From assembly GCF_963678975.1 (NCBI RefSeq), contig NC_089281.1, positions 6,349,277 to 6,413,276 on the forward strand: DNA of 64,000 nt, given 5' to 3'. Of this stretch, positions 36,260 through 48,288 are shown one piece after another. A program made the position numbers and the translations under genes. This DNA comes from Dysidea avara. Its lineage: Eukaryota; Porifera; Demospongiae; Dictyoceratida; Dysideidae. The first letter of the stretch is position 1. The number at the start of each line of letters is the position of its first letter. Under the pieces are notes generated by a model that saw only the letters and a list, made by a program, of their open reading frames with translations, had not been told where the DNA came from and ran no database searches.

Positions 36260-37198
36260 ATGGCAAATTTTGTCGTTCAAAAAAGATCTCCCCAAGAATT
36301 GACACAAGAAGATATAGACGCTTTGGTGAAATGGACAACAGACGAGGGATGGGCACCTTACGTACGCCCTAATGATATCAGCCATATGTACAGTGGTCCA
36401 CCGTACTTGGATGCTAAGGTCTTCTTTGGGTTTCTTGATGGTAAGAGGATAGGACACGTTGCATTGTTTACTTTGGGAAAAAATGGCGACGTCATGCAAT
36501 ACATCACCATGTTCATAGTGGAGAAACCACTACGAGGGAAGGGATATGGATTGAAAATTTGGAAAGCTATGTGGGAGTGCAGAGACGCTAGTGTTAACAC
36601 TTGTTTAGATTCTGTCACCGATATGATGTCTCAGTATGAGTCAATGGGCCTAAACATTGTTGGGTGGGACAACAGAGAGTACATTATACCTCTTTCGGAA
36701 ATTGCAGAGAAATACAAAACGACTGAAAGTATTGGAAATGTTTCTGCTAAGCCACTAAGTGAAGTTGAGTTTGATAAATTTGATGAGTACAATGCAAAGG
36801 TATATGGTCTTCGTCGAACAGTTTTCATCAAGCGATGGGCGACACTTCCTGAAAGCTTTACTTGGGTAGCAGTAAATAATGATGATGATGTTGTCGGATG
36901 TATCACCATAAGAGAGGGTGCAGATAAACAGGATGCCATCGTTGGTCCTTGGTATTCAGACAACTTGGAGATTGCCAAGAAGTTGATTTATGCAGCAGCC
37001 CAAACTATGAGCAGCCAGACATCATCAAAGAACCTAAGAATGCTAATGTGTGCCCCAGCAGGCGAGTCAAATGCCATTCAAACGATCGAAAATGATTTTG
37101 GAGTGAAATGTGGTATTATTTTTGTTCGCATGTGCAGTAAGAAGCCAAAAGTTGATGTAAGCAAAGTCATTGCAATACATTCAGCGGGCTATAATTAA
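36260..37198 (+). CDS. Double-GNAT N-acetyltransferase, YitH/HolE-like, copy 2
   Basis: Intronless, 312 residues, about 90% identical to copy 1 by eye. The RGKGYG CoA loop at 92-97 and the C-terminal half (VYGLRRTVFIKRW, IVGPWYSDNLEIAKKLI) are intact. Trp occupies position 31, as in copies 3 and 4. The ATG at 36260 is preferred over the GTG at 36245 because the sister proteins share it. A CRE-like site lies upstream. Retained frame with many substitutions suggests selection on the protein. The substrate is unknown. Confidence 0.92.
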   Translation: MANFVVQKRSPQELTQEDIDALVKWTTDEGWAPYVRPNDISHMYSGPPYLDAKVFFGFLDGKRIGHVALFTLGKNGDVMQYITMFIVEKPLRGKGYGLKIWKAMWECRDASVNTCLDSVTDMMSQYESMGLNIVGWDNREYIIPLSEIAEKYKTTESIGNVSAKPLSEVEFDKFDEYNAKVYGLRRTVFIKRWATLPESFTWVAVNNDDDVVGCITIREGADKQDAIVGPWYSDNLEIAKKLIYAAAQTMSSQTSSKNLRMLMCAPAGESNAIQTIENDFGVKCGIIFVRMCSKKPKVDVSKVIAIHSAGYN

Positions 37199-38515
37199 CT
37201 GTTGCAGTGAAATATATGTGAACTTTAATTTCTTTATGAATTACTTGACATTTAGGTGTTGATTGTATACAAAGTTTTAGATGACATGCAGGAAAGAGAA
37301 TGTTAACTGGCTGTACCTGTACTAGTATGAGAGTCTCTCGTTATTTTTGTAGAAATGGTCCCTGTATAGTCACAGTACATGAACCCTTCCATATAAATAT
37401 AAGTACTCCAAATTTTAAGCTTGATTAGGGATCATAGAAATAAAAGTAAACAAGAGAGGTTGTCTATATACCTGCAGGACATTCAATCCCTACTTCAGTC
37501 AATTTTTCTTTGTCCTCTTTTTTTTGTAATTATGACTGGTGAAAGAGCATATACCGCATCGAAAGAAAAGAATGAGTCCATTTAAATTAATTTTGTGTCT
37601 GACAACTAACTATATATCCAGTATTCCAGATTTTTTAATAACAAAATTCTCTGTATATTCTCCCTGGCATAATATAACATGCATTTAATTTGAGATTGCT
37701 CTGTCATCCAAGTTCCAATGGGGATGAAAATTGCTATGGGGTTTGTCCAATCACACTGATCATCATGGTTTTATCGTGCGCATTACATCTAAGTAAGTTT
37801 TGCGTCGTTTTGTAATCTTAACGTATGCAGAATTCTTTAAAATGTATTGTAGGGTGGAAGATATTCACTGGTGTGGTTACTTTGCTCAGGTTTGCAATTT
37901 TCAGCTACACAACAATTTTTTGATGGTTGTGTCATCAACTCAGAAGTATAAACCACTTCAAAGTCCTCCTAACAATGCCATAATTGAAACCACAACTCCA
38001 CCTTAGGTATTTTTGCATCATTGTGACACCTCCACTTTACCTTTATAAGCTAGTAACTTAATCGTTTTACTTACTTGAGATAGCCACTTACCTATACATT
38101 GTACAAGTGTGCAGTAGGTGAAACATTTGCTCACCACAAAACAAAGATGGTTGAGATCTGAAGTTATTACCATTAGCTACATGTATAAACCTGCAGCTAG
38201 AAGCAACTGCAGTTTTTCAAGGCAGTCCAGGTTGATAGATGCCTCCTAATTTGATTGTGCATGCTATTAATTTTTTTTTCCCTTTAAGATGTATGGGGAG
38301 CCCCGGTGAAAAAATGTACCTTTTTTAGTTTTAAAGTACTGTGTATGTAAAAGTAGCTAATTCCAACCCAATAAACTATATATTTTTGAGATCGGCAATC
38401 AATACTCTATCTATTGAGCATATAAAAAGTACATTTTGTTTTTCCCAAAATTTAAAAATCAGGCTGGAATGCATCAACTACTGAAAAGTGTAATGGCCAT
38501 ATGCTTCATTTTCAG

Positions 38516-38711
38516 CTTTTTCAGTCTGTTAAACAATGTTACAAACGAAGAACAGTACAAGAAGCGTCTGCAATCAATCCAGCCACTATGGAAAATATAG
38601 TCAGTTACCATTCTAAACGTAACAGTCAGCAGAAGGAAGCCAAAGTGCACTACTACGAATTTACACCTAGTGAAAATAATGGGACACAAAAGGAACTTAA
38701 CAAGGACAAAG
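38516..38711 (+). CDS. Exon-like open block downstream of GNAT copy 2
   Basis: It is bounded by TTTTCAG and GTAAGC and is fully open in one frame (FQSVKQCYKRRTVQEAS, then HYYEFTPSENNGTQ and NKDKG). The sister blocks at 7918-8100 and ending at 23904 are broken. No start or known domain. It may be one exon of a gene whose other exons I could not place, or a duplicated exon without function. Confidence 0.4.
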
Positions 38712-39380
38712 GTAAGCATGCATTGTACATACTGTGATATGCCAAAAGTGACATAGCAGTGAAAAAGTCAAGCCTGTAGCCTTCTAGCATTCTGAAGGCA
38801 CTTTGGGGCTTGGTTATACCTCACCAATACTGCCAAGGTGTTATGAAGGCATTGTATGGCTCGTTTCTGGTTAATTTTTTTTGTGAGAATATGCAACCTC
38901 CATGATCTCTATTCCATGTAAAAGTGGCAAATATTCATGTAATGTACACCACCTTCACATGTACACCTTACTTCAAAGGAAAGAGACTGAGGGTGTATGA
39001 ATGCCATATATCAGTACTCAGTAACAAGAAACTAATATATCCGTCCTAGCAAGACTTCATAATTTTGATGGCATGTGAACTCTTGATTATACGACAATTA
39101 AATTGCTACTTGAATTAGTAGTAGTCATACATAAAGAGGGAGTATACTATACCTCCTTTCTCTTTAATGCATACTATACATTCCCAGAAATTATCAGTTT
39201 TTGATAAAACTTTGTTATCTCATATAGTTACACTTTATGGGGTCAATTGTGGTTTTAGCTTTGTAATGTAAAGTCACATAGATGGATCCAGGATGCCCTT
39301 CTCCTCTGCTTAGGAAGCATTGTAGTAATTACTTTGAAATGCTGGTAAGGCCAAAATCAGTTAACTATTTGGGAAATCAA

Positions 39381-39398
39381 GACACACGGTAGTGTGTC
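39381..39398. other. Terminal hairpin of copy B
   Basis: GACACAC-GGTA-GTGTGTC, the reverse complement of the copy A hairpin, at the same distance from the element end. Confidence 0.7.
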
Positions 39399-41039
39399 GT
39401 GCGGCCCAAGAAGCCGGCGCGCAACACCCGTGAATATATTGACAGGAAGAACGAAAACGCAATTTTTGCACTTCCATAGCTCTGTGCTGCCTGGATGAAA
39501 CAAGACGATTTTTGCTGTGGAGGACATGTCCTCCAACTTCAGTACCCCACATACCAAATTTGAGCGAAATCGCTTCAGGCGTTCCCGAGATATGCGACTT
39601 CAAAAATTGGCTTAGTTTCTTAGTTGTTTTTTTTCTTATTTTTCTTCCTCTCTTTGCACACTTACAAAAACTGCCATAAAACGCGAACGCTATATCCGAT
39701 TACCTTGACATATGGCACACAGAAGGGGGGTATAAAGGCGCATCTTGGTACCAACTTTGGCTAGAATACAATAAACAGGCTAAAAGTTATTAGCGATTAT
39801 TCACGAAACATAACACCAATATGTTGTCACGCCTACAGGGTAAACCGCTTACGGGAAGAAGCTGAAAATCGGTGGGTGAATAGGTTAACTATTGAACCTC
39901 AAACCTTTTGTGGTTTGAAAGAAATCGAGCTAAAAACCAGGAAGATACAACGAAAAAACCAACAGTGAGTAACAATTAGGTGGGGACTATTCTACGGAAC
40001 GGAACGGAATGATGGACTAAACTACGGAACGGAACGCTTTCTCAAATTGAAGCTTGCAACTTACCATTGCTGAAACTGCCCTTACGAGTTATCAGTGGCA
40101 CCTCCAGTGGGTGATTAAACATAAGATAAAAAGAATTAAAGGATCGATTGTGGGTTCTTGTTGGTTGTCATTAGTAACGAAGTATTAATTGTGGGATGAG
40201 CTGTATCAGTGATGTTCATCCTTGGTTCATCTACGGATATACCAAGAAGGGCACTTTATGTGAGCTGGTTTGCTCATTTTGACTTTAGAAAACAGTCTGA
40301 GCTGGCTTTGCAAGTCATATGTCAGTGTACAAATAAAGCAAGCAGGAAGATACTGGTAACAGGAAAGAGCCAGCTGAATTAAAACTTGAAGAATTTTGTG
40401 CAGTGTGAGAGGAGCAAATATTTTGGCAGATCGCAAAGGGGCTATATTCTGCGAACATCACTGAATTGTATGCATGAAGTTATTAACAGCCGGTGCAGTG
40501 GGCTAATGCTGTATTCAATAGTGAACTGATTTTTTTCTGTTGCACAAATTCAAGGATGTGTCTGACTGCTAGCCTTGAATCAGGCCAAATGCCAAAACTC
40601 CAAGATCAACCAAATCTCAATTATAAGCCTAGCTATGCATGTGAAACCATGCCCATAGCCACCAGGCAAATGTGATTTGGACCAAGATGTGTGTAATTTC
40701 AATGTATCTAGTCAGACCGGAAATGGAACACTCACATTAATTACATACCACCTAAGAATCCGATTTCTTAAGTGTAACATTTCACATGCTTCACTTCAAA
40801 CAAAACGGGTTAAATTTGTTCATCTATTTTCAAGTGATTCCCAATCCAGCTGCATGGTCCATGAAATTACAGTGGGATCACATGTATTTGTTACAGTGTG
40901 GGCTGCTCTGTGTTGGATCTACTCTAGAGTTGAGATTTTAAGGTAGACTGCCAATGTACCGACACTGTTGTAGCATATTTAAGTGGAGGACAAATGAATA
41001 CAGTAATGCTAGATTATTTAAGTATACAAATTTTTCATA

Positions 41040-41240
41040 ATGAAATTGATATCCCATTTTGATTTGTACCTCCACTGTGCAACATATTCAAGAACAAGAA
41101 GTTACTACCCTTTTAATCTCCAACCGCTGTCATTAAATAACCAAGATCTCACCAGTGCTTGTTTTTTTCCATCTACAATTTTGCTTTGGAACAATAATTA
41201 TCTAAAGGCTCTAATTCATATTTAGTATTTAAATCTGTAA
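41040..41240 (+). pseudogene. LINE 3' fragment inside the MULE-like element
   Basis: The frame reads ATYSRTRSYYPFNLQPLS, then ACFFPSTILLWNNNYLKAL, which matches the CR1/jockey ORF2 C-terminal pattern (FFPxTIxxWN). It was carried or inserted with the MULE-like element. Confidence 0.6.
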
Positions 41241-41545
41241 TTCACCTTGTTGTGGTTTTACTAATTGTATTCTTCATGTCCTTTGAAGTTGTACAGTATA
41301 CGTAAACAATGATAAATTTTCTCTCCCATCTTATTCTAGGACTGAGAAAAATTTAATTATTTGTATACAGGCTCAAAATTGAGAAAATATAAAGCAAGTG
41401 AATTAATATTATACATGTACAGTCAGTTTGCTTTTGGATATTTAATGTCTCCAACTGTAACAAAAATTCAATGAATCCATGCATGCATCTCATCGCTGGT
41501 TGTCTGAACATTCTGCAAGTGATACCTCACTCAATCAACCATATA

Positions 41546-42158
41546 TGTGACCCTATTTTGGAAAACCATACATCTGGGCACATGAAAAATTTGTGGGAGT
41601 TCTCAATTGAAAATTTCAGTGATTTTTTTAAAATTAATTTTTTGCATATTCTGATAAAGCAACTATTAAGTCTTCTTGCTGTGAAATTTCACACCCATAG
41701 CTTCTTTTATCTAGGAGATATGCTGAATTATATCAGACCATGTAGTAGTTTCACAATGCGTGGGACAACAATTAACTTACAAATTGGGTGATTTGTTCAT
41801 TCCCAAAACCAAACATTTTCTTGTCTTTACACAACATTACAAGTGATTTAATTGCAAAAAAGCACAAAGAACACAATCTCTTTTCATTAATTTTAGATTG
41901 TAAGAACGGTGATCTTTGTCAACAAAGTGATTTGTCATCAATTTGTCACATCTGATCACTATTCAGTTCTATAAACTGATAATGAAAAGTTAGTTTGTAA
42001 TGTGTTAGACAGTAAATTGGCCATATCTTTGGAATGCTTCAACGTATCGTCACAAAATTTTCACACAAGGTAGATAACCACTCAGTGCTTCATTGTAGAT
42101 ATAAAAAACAAAATTGGCTAATGTGCCCAGATGTATGGTTTTCCAAAATAGGGTCACA
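41546..42158. mobile_element. MITE, TGTGACCCTATTTTGG ends, 613 bp, TA flanks
   Basis: The left end TGTGACCCTATTTTGGAAAA continues CCATACATCTGGGCACAT, and the right end is its exact inverse for about 38 bases. TA precedes (41544-41545) and follows (42159-42160). Nested in the MULE-like element. The open stretch at 41471-41791 overlaps its end and is not a gene. Confidence 0.88.
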
Positions 42159-43334
42159 TATTCTGTTTATTAGACTGAATAAAGTCATGATCACCTAGAC
42201 TTTTCCTGTCACCAGTAACTTTCTGGTTAATTTCTCTGTGGATATTATGCTCTGAAACTGAAGAAATTGAGTGGTCTTCTAAACTATTTATCTTGTCAAG
42301 ATCACCAGAAGCAACTGACATCCAATCAGCTACTGTATTGTAGTAACAAAACTTGCCTTGGTCATGCAATAAATGAATTGAAGAGACCTGCTTGATATAT
42401 CAGGTAATAGAACAATGCACTGCATGAAACAGCTATTAATATTTTATTATTATCCTATTCCATTTCCTGGAAGTTCCACTGATGAATGCAACTTCAGCAA
42501 TGATAGCGGCTAGACAAGCTGTAAGTTTTGATTCAGAAAACATTCCATTCTGTAAAATAGACCCCATCCTGGATTCAACTCACTACTCAGGGTAAGATAT
42601 CTGACATTATGTAGTCCACTATTCTGTTAATGAATCATTGATGTTCACACAATATAGCCTCCTTGAGGTATCTGAATGTTTGCTCCTCACACACTGCACA
42701 AAATTCCTTTAGATTCTGTTTAGCCTGACAGAGTTGATTCAGCTTGTCACCATACTTGTTTCCTTTGTAGTGTAGCTACATACTGCCGGATTTATGCCTA
42801 TTAGAAAGGCTGAGCCCCAGATTGTACATTCTAAAGTCAAAGTAAGTAAAAGCAACTCACATATTAGCAAAAACAAGTCATGCATTAAGTTCCCTACTTG
42901 ATACATCCGAAGATAAACAGCAAGAACCCACAATCGATCCTTAAGTTCGTTTTATCTTTCTTGGGGTACGTTTGTTTACCAGCTGGAAGTGTCACCGATA
43001 ACTTGTACAGCAATGGTAAGCTGCAAGCTTCAATTTGAGAAAGCATTTCCATTCCGTAGTTTAGTCCATCATTCCGTTCCGTTCCGTTCCGTTCCGTTCT
43101 GTAGAATAGACCCCACCTAACAATTACGCAATCGAGATTAGCTAATAAAAACGACTACTTGTCACGCCTACCAGAAAAACGCTTGGGGTAATGCTTTGAA
43201 AATCGTTGTACAGATGGAGTAATCATCTTAGAATGGTGTAGAAGAATCAGGCTTAAAGCCACGGAGTTATAACACGAAATCCAACTTGGTGTAGCAAGTG
43301 CGAGATCGAGATACTCTAATAGAGCAGTCACCCT

Positions 43335-43880
43335 GAAGAGAATTCAAAAGATCAGCTAGAAACAAGTATCCTGTATAGAGATCAGCTACAAATAAATCAC
43401 CCTGTAGAGAGTTCAGTAACAAAAAATTCACTCTGTAAATAGATCAGCTAGAAGAAGTTACCTTGTAGGGGGAAAGAGATAGTTCAGCTAGAAGAAGTCA
43501 CCTTGTAGAGAGTTCAGCCACAAAGAAACCACCATGTAGAGAGTTCAGCTACAAACAAGTCACCCTGTAGAGAGATCAGCTAGAAGAAGTTACCTTGTAG
43601 AGAGTTCAGCTACAAACAAATCACCCTGTAGAAAGATCATCTAGAAGAAGTCACCTTGTAGAGAGTTCAGTTACAAAGAAACCACCATGTAGAGAGTTCA
43701 GCTACAAACTAGTGACCCTGTAGAGACATCAGCTAGAAGAAATTGCCTTGAAGAGAGTTTAGCTACAAAGAATCCATCATGCAGAGCGTTCAACTACAAA
43801 CAAGTGACCCTGTAGAGACATCAGCTAGAAGAAGTCACCTTGTAGAGTGTTCAGTTACAAAGAAACAACCATGTAGATAA
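43335..43880 (-). repeat. Minisatellite array of copy B
   Basis: The same two alternating units of about 30 bp as at 20120-22670, reversed (AGTTCAGCTACAAA, AGATCAGCTAGAAGAAGTTA), about 18 half-units. Confidence 0.92.
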
Positions 43881-43898
43881 TTCTGTAATAAATATATG

Positions 43899-43932
<34 letters not shown>

Positions 43933-44089
43933 TGTACATTTACTGATAAAATCAGAAATATTTAAAGTATTTAACATCTGCTTCATCTTTTTTTTCTTCC
44001 TGTGGTAAAGAAAAAAAATAGGTTTAAAAAGTCCCAAAGCTGGCCATATATAGGCTGGCTTTGGGGTATACAAATGCAAAAGAAGTGAA

Positions 44090-44410
44090 ATCTAATCCAA
44101 AACAGCCAAGCTGTAAAAAAAGAGTGCAGCCCTCAAAAAGGCTATGGTGAAAAAAGATGTGAAATCCAAGGTGGTGGGCTGTGATGGTAGGTTAATGGTA
44201 AAAATTTTAATAACGACAATTCAGGTGAATTTTGTGCCAAGACCAAGCGGCACCAAAATTCACCTGAATTATCATTATTAAAATTTTTACCATTAACCTA
44301 CCATCACAGCCATTTCTTGGCTGCCACCTTGGATTTCACATTTTTTTTTCACCATAGCCTTTTTGAGGGCCGCACTCTTTTTTTACAGCTTGGCTGTTTT
44401 TGGATTAGAT
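44090..44410. repeat. 321-bp palindrome, copy B
   Basis: Arms match those at 19528-19848. One arm lost a few bases (GGTGGTGGGCTG) and the centre is longer (CCAAGACCAAGCGG). The ends are ATCTAATCC and GGATTAGAT. Confidence 0.9.
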
Positions 44411-44567
44411 ACTGATTTTTTGAATACGTTTAGTTAAAAGGTAGACATATCACCTCCCTTTACAGCAAGTTCACTTGAAACCAAACACAAACTGTCAACC
44501 ATGCATACCAAACACGTGCACCTCCAAAATAATGTTGCAGGTGTTAATGCCACTAATAGCTTTTGTA

Positions 44568-45690
44568 ACAGCATTTTAAACTTCACATCGCAATGGTCTA
44601 CTGAAATGATAAAATCCTATACTGAGAGGTGATCATTTGCTGCTATGTGTATATATTAACTAGATCATGCAGTATGGTAGTATTGCATAGAAGGTTTGGG
44701 CAAGAATATCATCCAAAAACCAGCTTCACTTTTCCCAGTTTCATAACAGAATCTTCTGCTAACTGACTGATGCCTCTAGCCAAGCATAACTCCACTATGG
44801 ATAAGACTACAGGCTTGATTTCTTCACTGTTCGATGGCACTTCGATTTAGACCAAGATGTGCCTTTATGTCAACTGCAGCAACTACAATCATGGACCTAC
44901 CTTTGTCCTCATTTGTGCCCCATTTATTTCTCTGCTATATAGTTGATTGGTAGTAACTCATGACATGGCTTCAGTGCTTTATTTTTCATAGTGTGAGGCT
45001 GGATAGTTTGCAGAGACACTTCTCATACTGATATTCACTTGTAATGCTGTGTATCTGATGGAACATACGTAGCTGGAACTGAAGTTAAAATAGCCACTTC
45101 ACATTTGATAGTTGGGGCACACGTTCAACCATAATTTCCTTAGTGGCTGGATTGTTTGCAGAGGCACTTCTTGTACTGTTCTTTATTTGTAAATCTGTAC
45201 AACAGCTAGGTGGAACAAAGCTGAAAAAGAAATGGAATGGTGACTTGGCATATCAGTCATTGATAATTGGGTGTGCATTCAGTCATGTGATTAATGTGTC
45301 TGGCCCCATTCTTTCCTGTGATGTGGTAATGAATTATGTTACTGCAAAAGTAGTAAACAAACCAGTGTAAGGAAAATTAGGAATCACAGATAACATTTAA
45401 AAAATGAAACAGGAGAGGACATGCATCTACACCTGCACACTAGTTGACATTTAATCCCTACTTCAGTATACTAGTTGCTCAGAGTGGATTCCCTTCTTTG
45501 TGCCCCTCCCCCTGGATCTACTTCTGAGTCAAACGTATAGTTGAAGGAGTTTGAAGAAGGTCACAAGTTAGTTCTCATAGTAATTGGTACCCAATTAGCG
45601 TTGTGCTTTTATTCATGGCCAGTAAAGTGCCTCTGATATTGACATTCATTGACCATCAAAATGCATTTTGGATCCTTCCCACACCAGTAC
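44568..45690 (+). repeat. Segmental duplication unit B2
   Basis: Colinear with 12068-13400. It contains a 75-codon frame (45143-45370) with hydrophobic segments that is broken in unit B1, so coding status is doubtful. Confidence 0.83.
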
Positions 45691-45699
45691 ATATTTGGT

Positions 45700-47200
45700 A
45701 TATGTGCTAGAGAGAGTATACATTCAAGTTCCTTCCTATTTTGTTTCTTACATAGCAAAGGCTTAATTTCTATAATTTTGCTGGTGAAATTGAATAATAT
45801 GTATGCATTATTGGTTGCTTGCTTAATTCTGTACCTCTTAATATCACAAATAAGAGATAAGGTTTTCCACTAGCATGAATGTTAACAATACAATAACATA
45901 GATCTGACAATAAAGATATTTTATATACACTCTTCAAGTTTCTGCATACTGAGCTGTTATCTTTGAAAATTTGATGCAAAAGGCCAAATATAATGCAGCC
46001 TCCAAGACAGGTTGTCAGAAAAACAGAGGAGGTTGGACATGCTTTAAACGCTGCTAAAATAATTTTATATGAAGTGGAGTAAACAGTAGTCTTGATATAA
46101 AACGGTGAAACATCGTCATTTTTGTTTATGATTATGTACATTATCAGTGCAGATGAAGTTATATGTACAAAAATGGTTTGGTATTTTCACCCAAAACCCT
46201 AAACGCTTTTAGCAGTACAGAATGAGATTTATCAATGGAATACTCCAAACTGAATTATTTATTGTGGTGTGTGGAATATTTAGGTGTATTAATTAACATA
46301 CATGCACTCCAGTGTGACAATGTGATGACAGATGCTTCTGGAACCCCAGTTCAGTCAACTATGGTTAATTTGTTACCATAGCAACTTAATCACAGTACTA
46401 AAAAACACTATATTGGTGCTTTGTTGATTAATAACCATATAGCACACTCATGATAAACTTGGTGGCAACATATTTTAATTACTTATATAGGTAGATCACT
46501 ATCACAAGGTGAAAACACCATCATAAAACCTTCATGCTATGTATGTCCAGTTAGCTCTGAACTCTGATGTAATGCATTAATGAGACCCTATCCATTTTAT
46601 GGCATTGCAGAAGGAATATGTATCAGAACAAAATACACATGTCAAGTATACGTTTTTAATTTGCATGTCAAGAGTACTTTTGTATAAATTGTACCACTTT
46701 TGAAGACCTGCAGAAGCCTTCATGTTGCCTGTCTTTGGTACCACAATTTTCAAGGCACTACTAGCTATTATCAATCCCATCTAATGCAACTTAGCCACAG
46801 ATAAAATAAAATAATGTAAAGCCTTTGTAATAATGCAGAAAATGCGCTGGCATGCAAGCGATTGACTGTAGGTTGTTTTGGACTAGCAGTATAGCTTAGT
46901 TTTGTGTATGCAATGGATGTTTTCACGTATGTAGCTACATCAGTTAAAACATAAACACAATGCTAATAAATTTCTGGATTCAAAACCAGCTGGACATATT
47001 AATTATCTACTTCCTAAGTTTAGTAGGATGGCTTATGTATGCAAGTAATGATGTATGTTTTTCAAGTGTGAAAGGATTTCACTGCATATCCAGCATTTCT
47101 ATTCAATTATCCTGTGGTTTGGTGATATATAGGTTTATGGTAATATCCTTGAAGGATTCTATGCCTACAAAATCAAGAGTAAATAATAAAAAAAGAGAGA
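45700..47200. other. Gene-poor stretch
   Basis: AT-rich. Frames at 45770-46141 (minus) and 46960-47208 (plus) have no motif, no sister and no splice support. Confidence 0.4.
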
Positions 47201-47203
47201 ATG

Positions 47204-47447
47204 TCTAATTCCAGTATGGGTCATCAAAAATGACAACCACAAGTCCACAGGCTTCCCTTGAATTTACAGGAAGTGTGTTAATATGCATTGGCTTGCATAC
47301 ACTATAAACTTTCAAGGGGCTATTCAAAGTCACCACCTCCTAAAGTGTTAACTCACTCAATCAGCACTTATATCATAAGCGTGAATTTACTATAATATCC
47401 AGAAAGACTTTTGGCTGTCATTTTTGATGGCCCATACTGGAGTTAGA
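47204..47447. mobile_element. MITE, TCCAGTATGGG ends, 244 bp
   Basis: The left end CTAATTCCAGTATGGGTCAT continues CAAAAATGACAACCA; the right end inverted is CTAACTCCAGTATGGGCCAT with CAAAAATGACAGCCA. Arms of about 35 bp with three or four mismatches. Confidence 0.8.
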
Positions 47448-48288
47448 TACTCTCTGTGTTTTATCATTTATACTCTTGCTACAATAGCCATAGCATTTCA
47501 AATTCAATATACATTAGCTATATAACTACTTAGTCTCGCGTGGCCAGACCACTTTTCTCTTAGTGACTAGGTAAGGGGAAAAAAGGGTATAGTAAAACAG
47601 AATAATTATATTGATCAAATGTGTGGCAGATTAAAAAAACAGCATTTTGTGGATGTAAAAAATGGCTGTATAACTTTACTTGAAACAAAATCAGACTGCA
47701 TATGGTTCTTAGCATGAGACCTATTATTTCACATCGAATTTTAACAGTTCAAATTATTCCTAATTTTTGGTCATGTCACCAAAGGCCAAATCTGAGATGC
47801 CCAAAATCTTTCTAAGGACGTGTCCTAATACTGTACTGAATTTCACGCTACTCTCTATTCATCAAAACAGTCACAAATCTAAACTGTAGATATGGATAGC
47901 TGAAAATACCCAGGGAATTGTTGGATTATATATTGACAAGGATTATGGTTACATCAATATAAACCCACAAATCTGGCCTTATTTTGACTCATTCACTCAC
48001 AAAACAAGAAGGCATTGCTATCATGGTTACATCACAAATCTCCATTTTTATTCACTTGCTAGTGTTAAGAGAAGTTTATTTGCAACTCGTCAATTTGCAC
48101 AGCATTGTCCCTGCAAAACAGGCTTACGTATACATGGGAACCAACTCATGCTTTGGTTCAAGCTATTAATATATTTTTTTCTTTGTATAGTAATTAACAA
48201 AAATATTAAACAATCTACAAAACCTAATATAAATTGAGTGTCTTATCACGAAAATTCACACACACTTCCTGCAAGAGACAGCAGTATA

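Larger units (their letters stand above)
36225..38930 (+). repeat. Segmental duplication unit A2 (GNAT gene plus 3' flank)
   Basis: Colinear with 5790-8290 in the same orientation, from just before the GNAT start to beyond the exon-like block and a CATGATC segment. Indels are small. The genes differ by about 30 of 312 residues by eye count, so the duplication is not very recent. Confidence 0.87.
39979..43117. mobile_element. MULE-like element, 3,139 bp, 9-bp target duplication
   Basis: Long TIRs (about 110-130 bp) begin GGTGGGGACTATTCTACGGA at the left and, inverted, GGTGGGGTCTATTCTACAGA at the right, with variable CGGAA pentamer runs. Both ends are flanked by TAACAATTA (39970-39978 and 43118-43126). 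Long TIRs with a 9-bp duplication suit Mutator-like elements. No transposase frame is seen, so it is non-autonomous. It sits inside copy B. Confidence 0.82.
39376..44410 (-). mobile_element. Palindrome-minisatellite element, copy B (split by insertion)
   Basis: Inverted relative to copy A at 19528-23507: palindrome 44090-44410, linker with its hairpin, minisatellite 43335-43880, dispersed palindrome 43304-43330, tail, terminal hairpin 39381-39398. The tail is interrupted by the MULE-like element at 39979-43117. The minisatellite is only about one fifth as long as in copy A. Confidence 0.78.

Noticed and set aside
41471-41791. 106-codon frame as a transposase of the MULE-like element
   Set aside because: It overlaps the end of the nested TA-MITE and shows no DDE or zinc motif.
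45143-45370. 75-aa hydrophobic protein
   Set aside because: The duplicate at 12.6-12.8 kb has the frame broken, and no start context or splice support is visible; left as doubtful.
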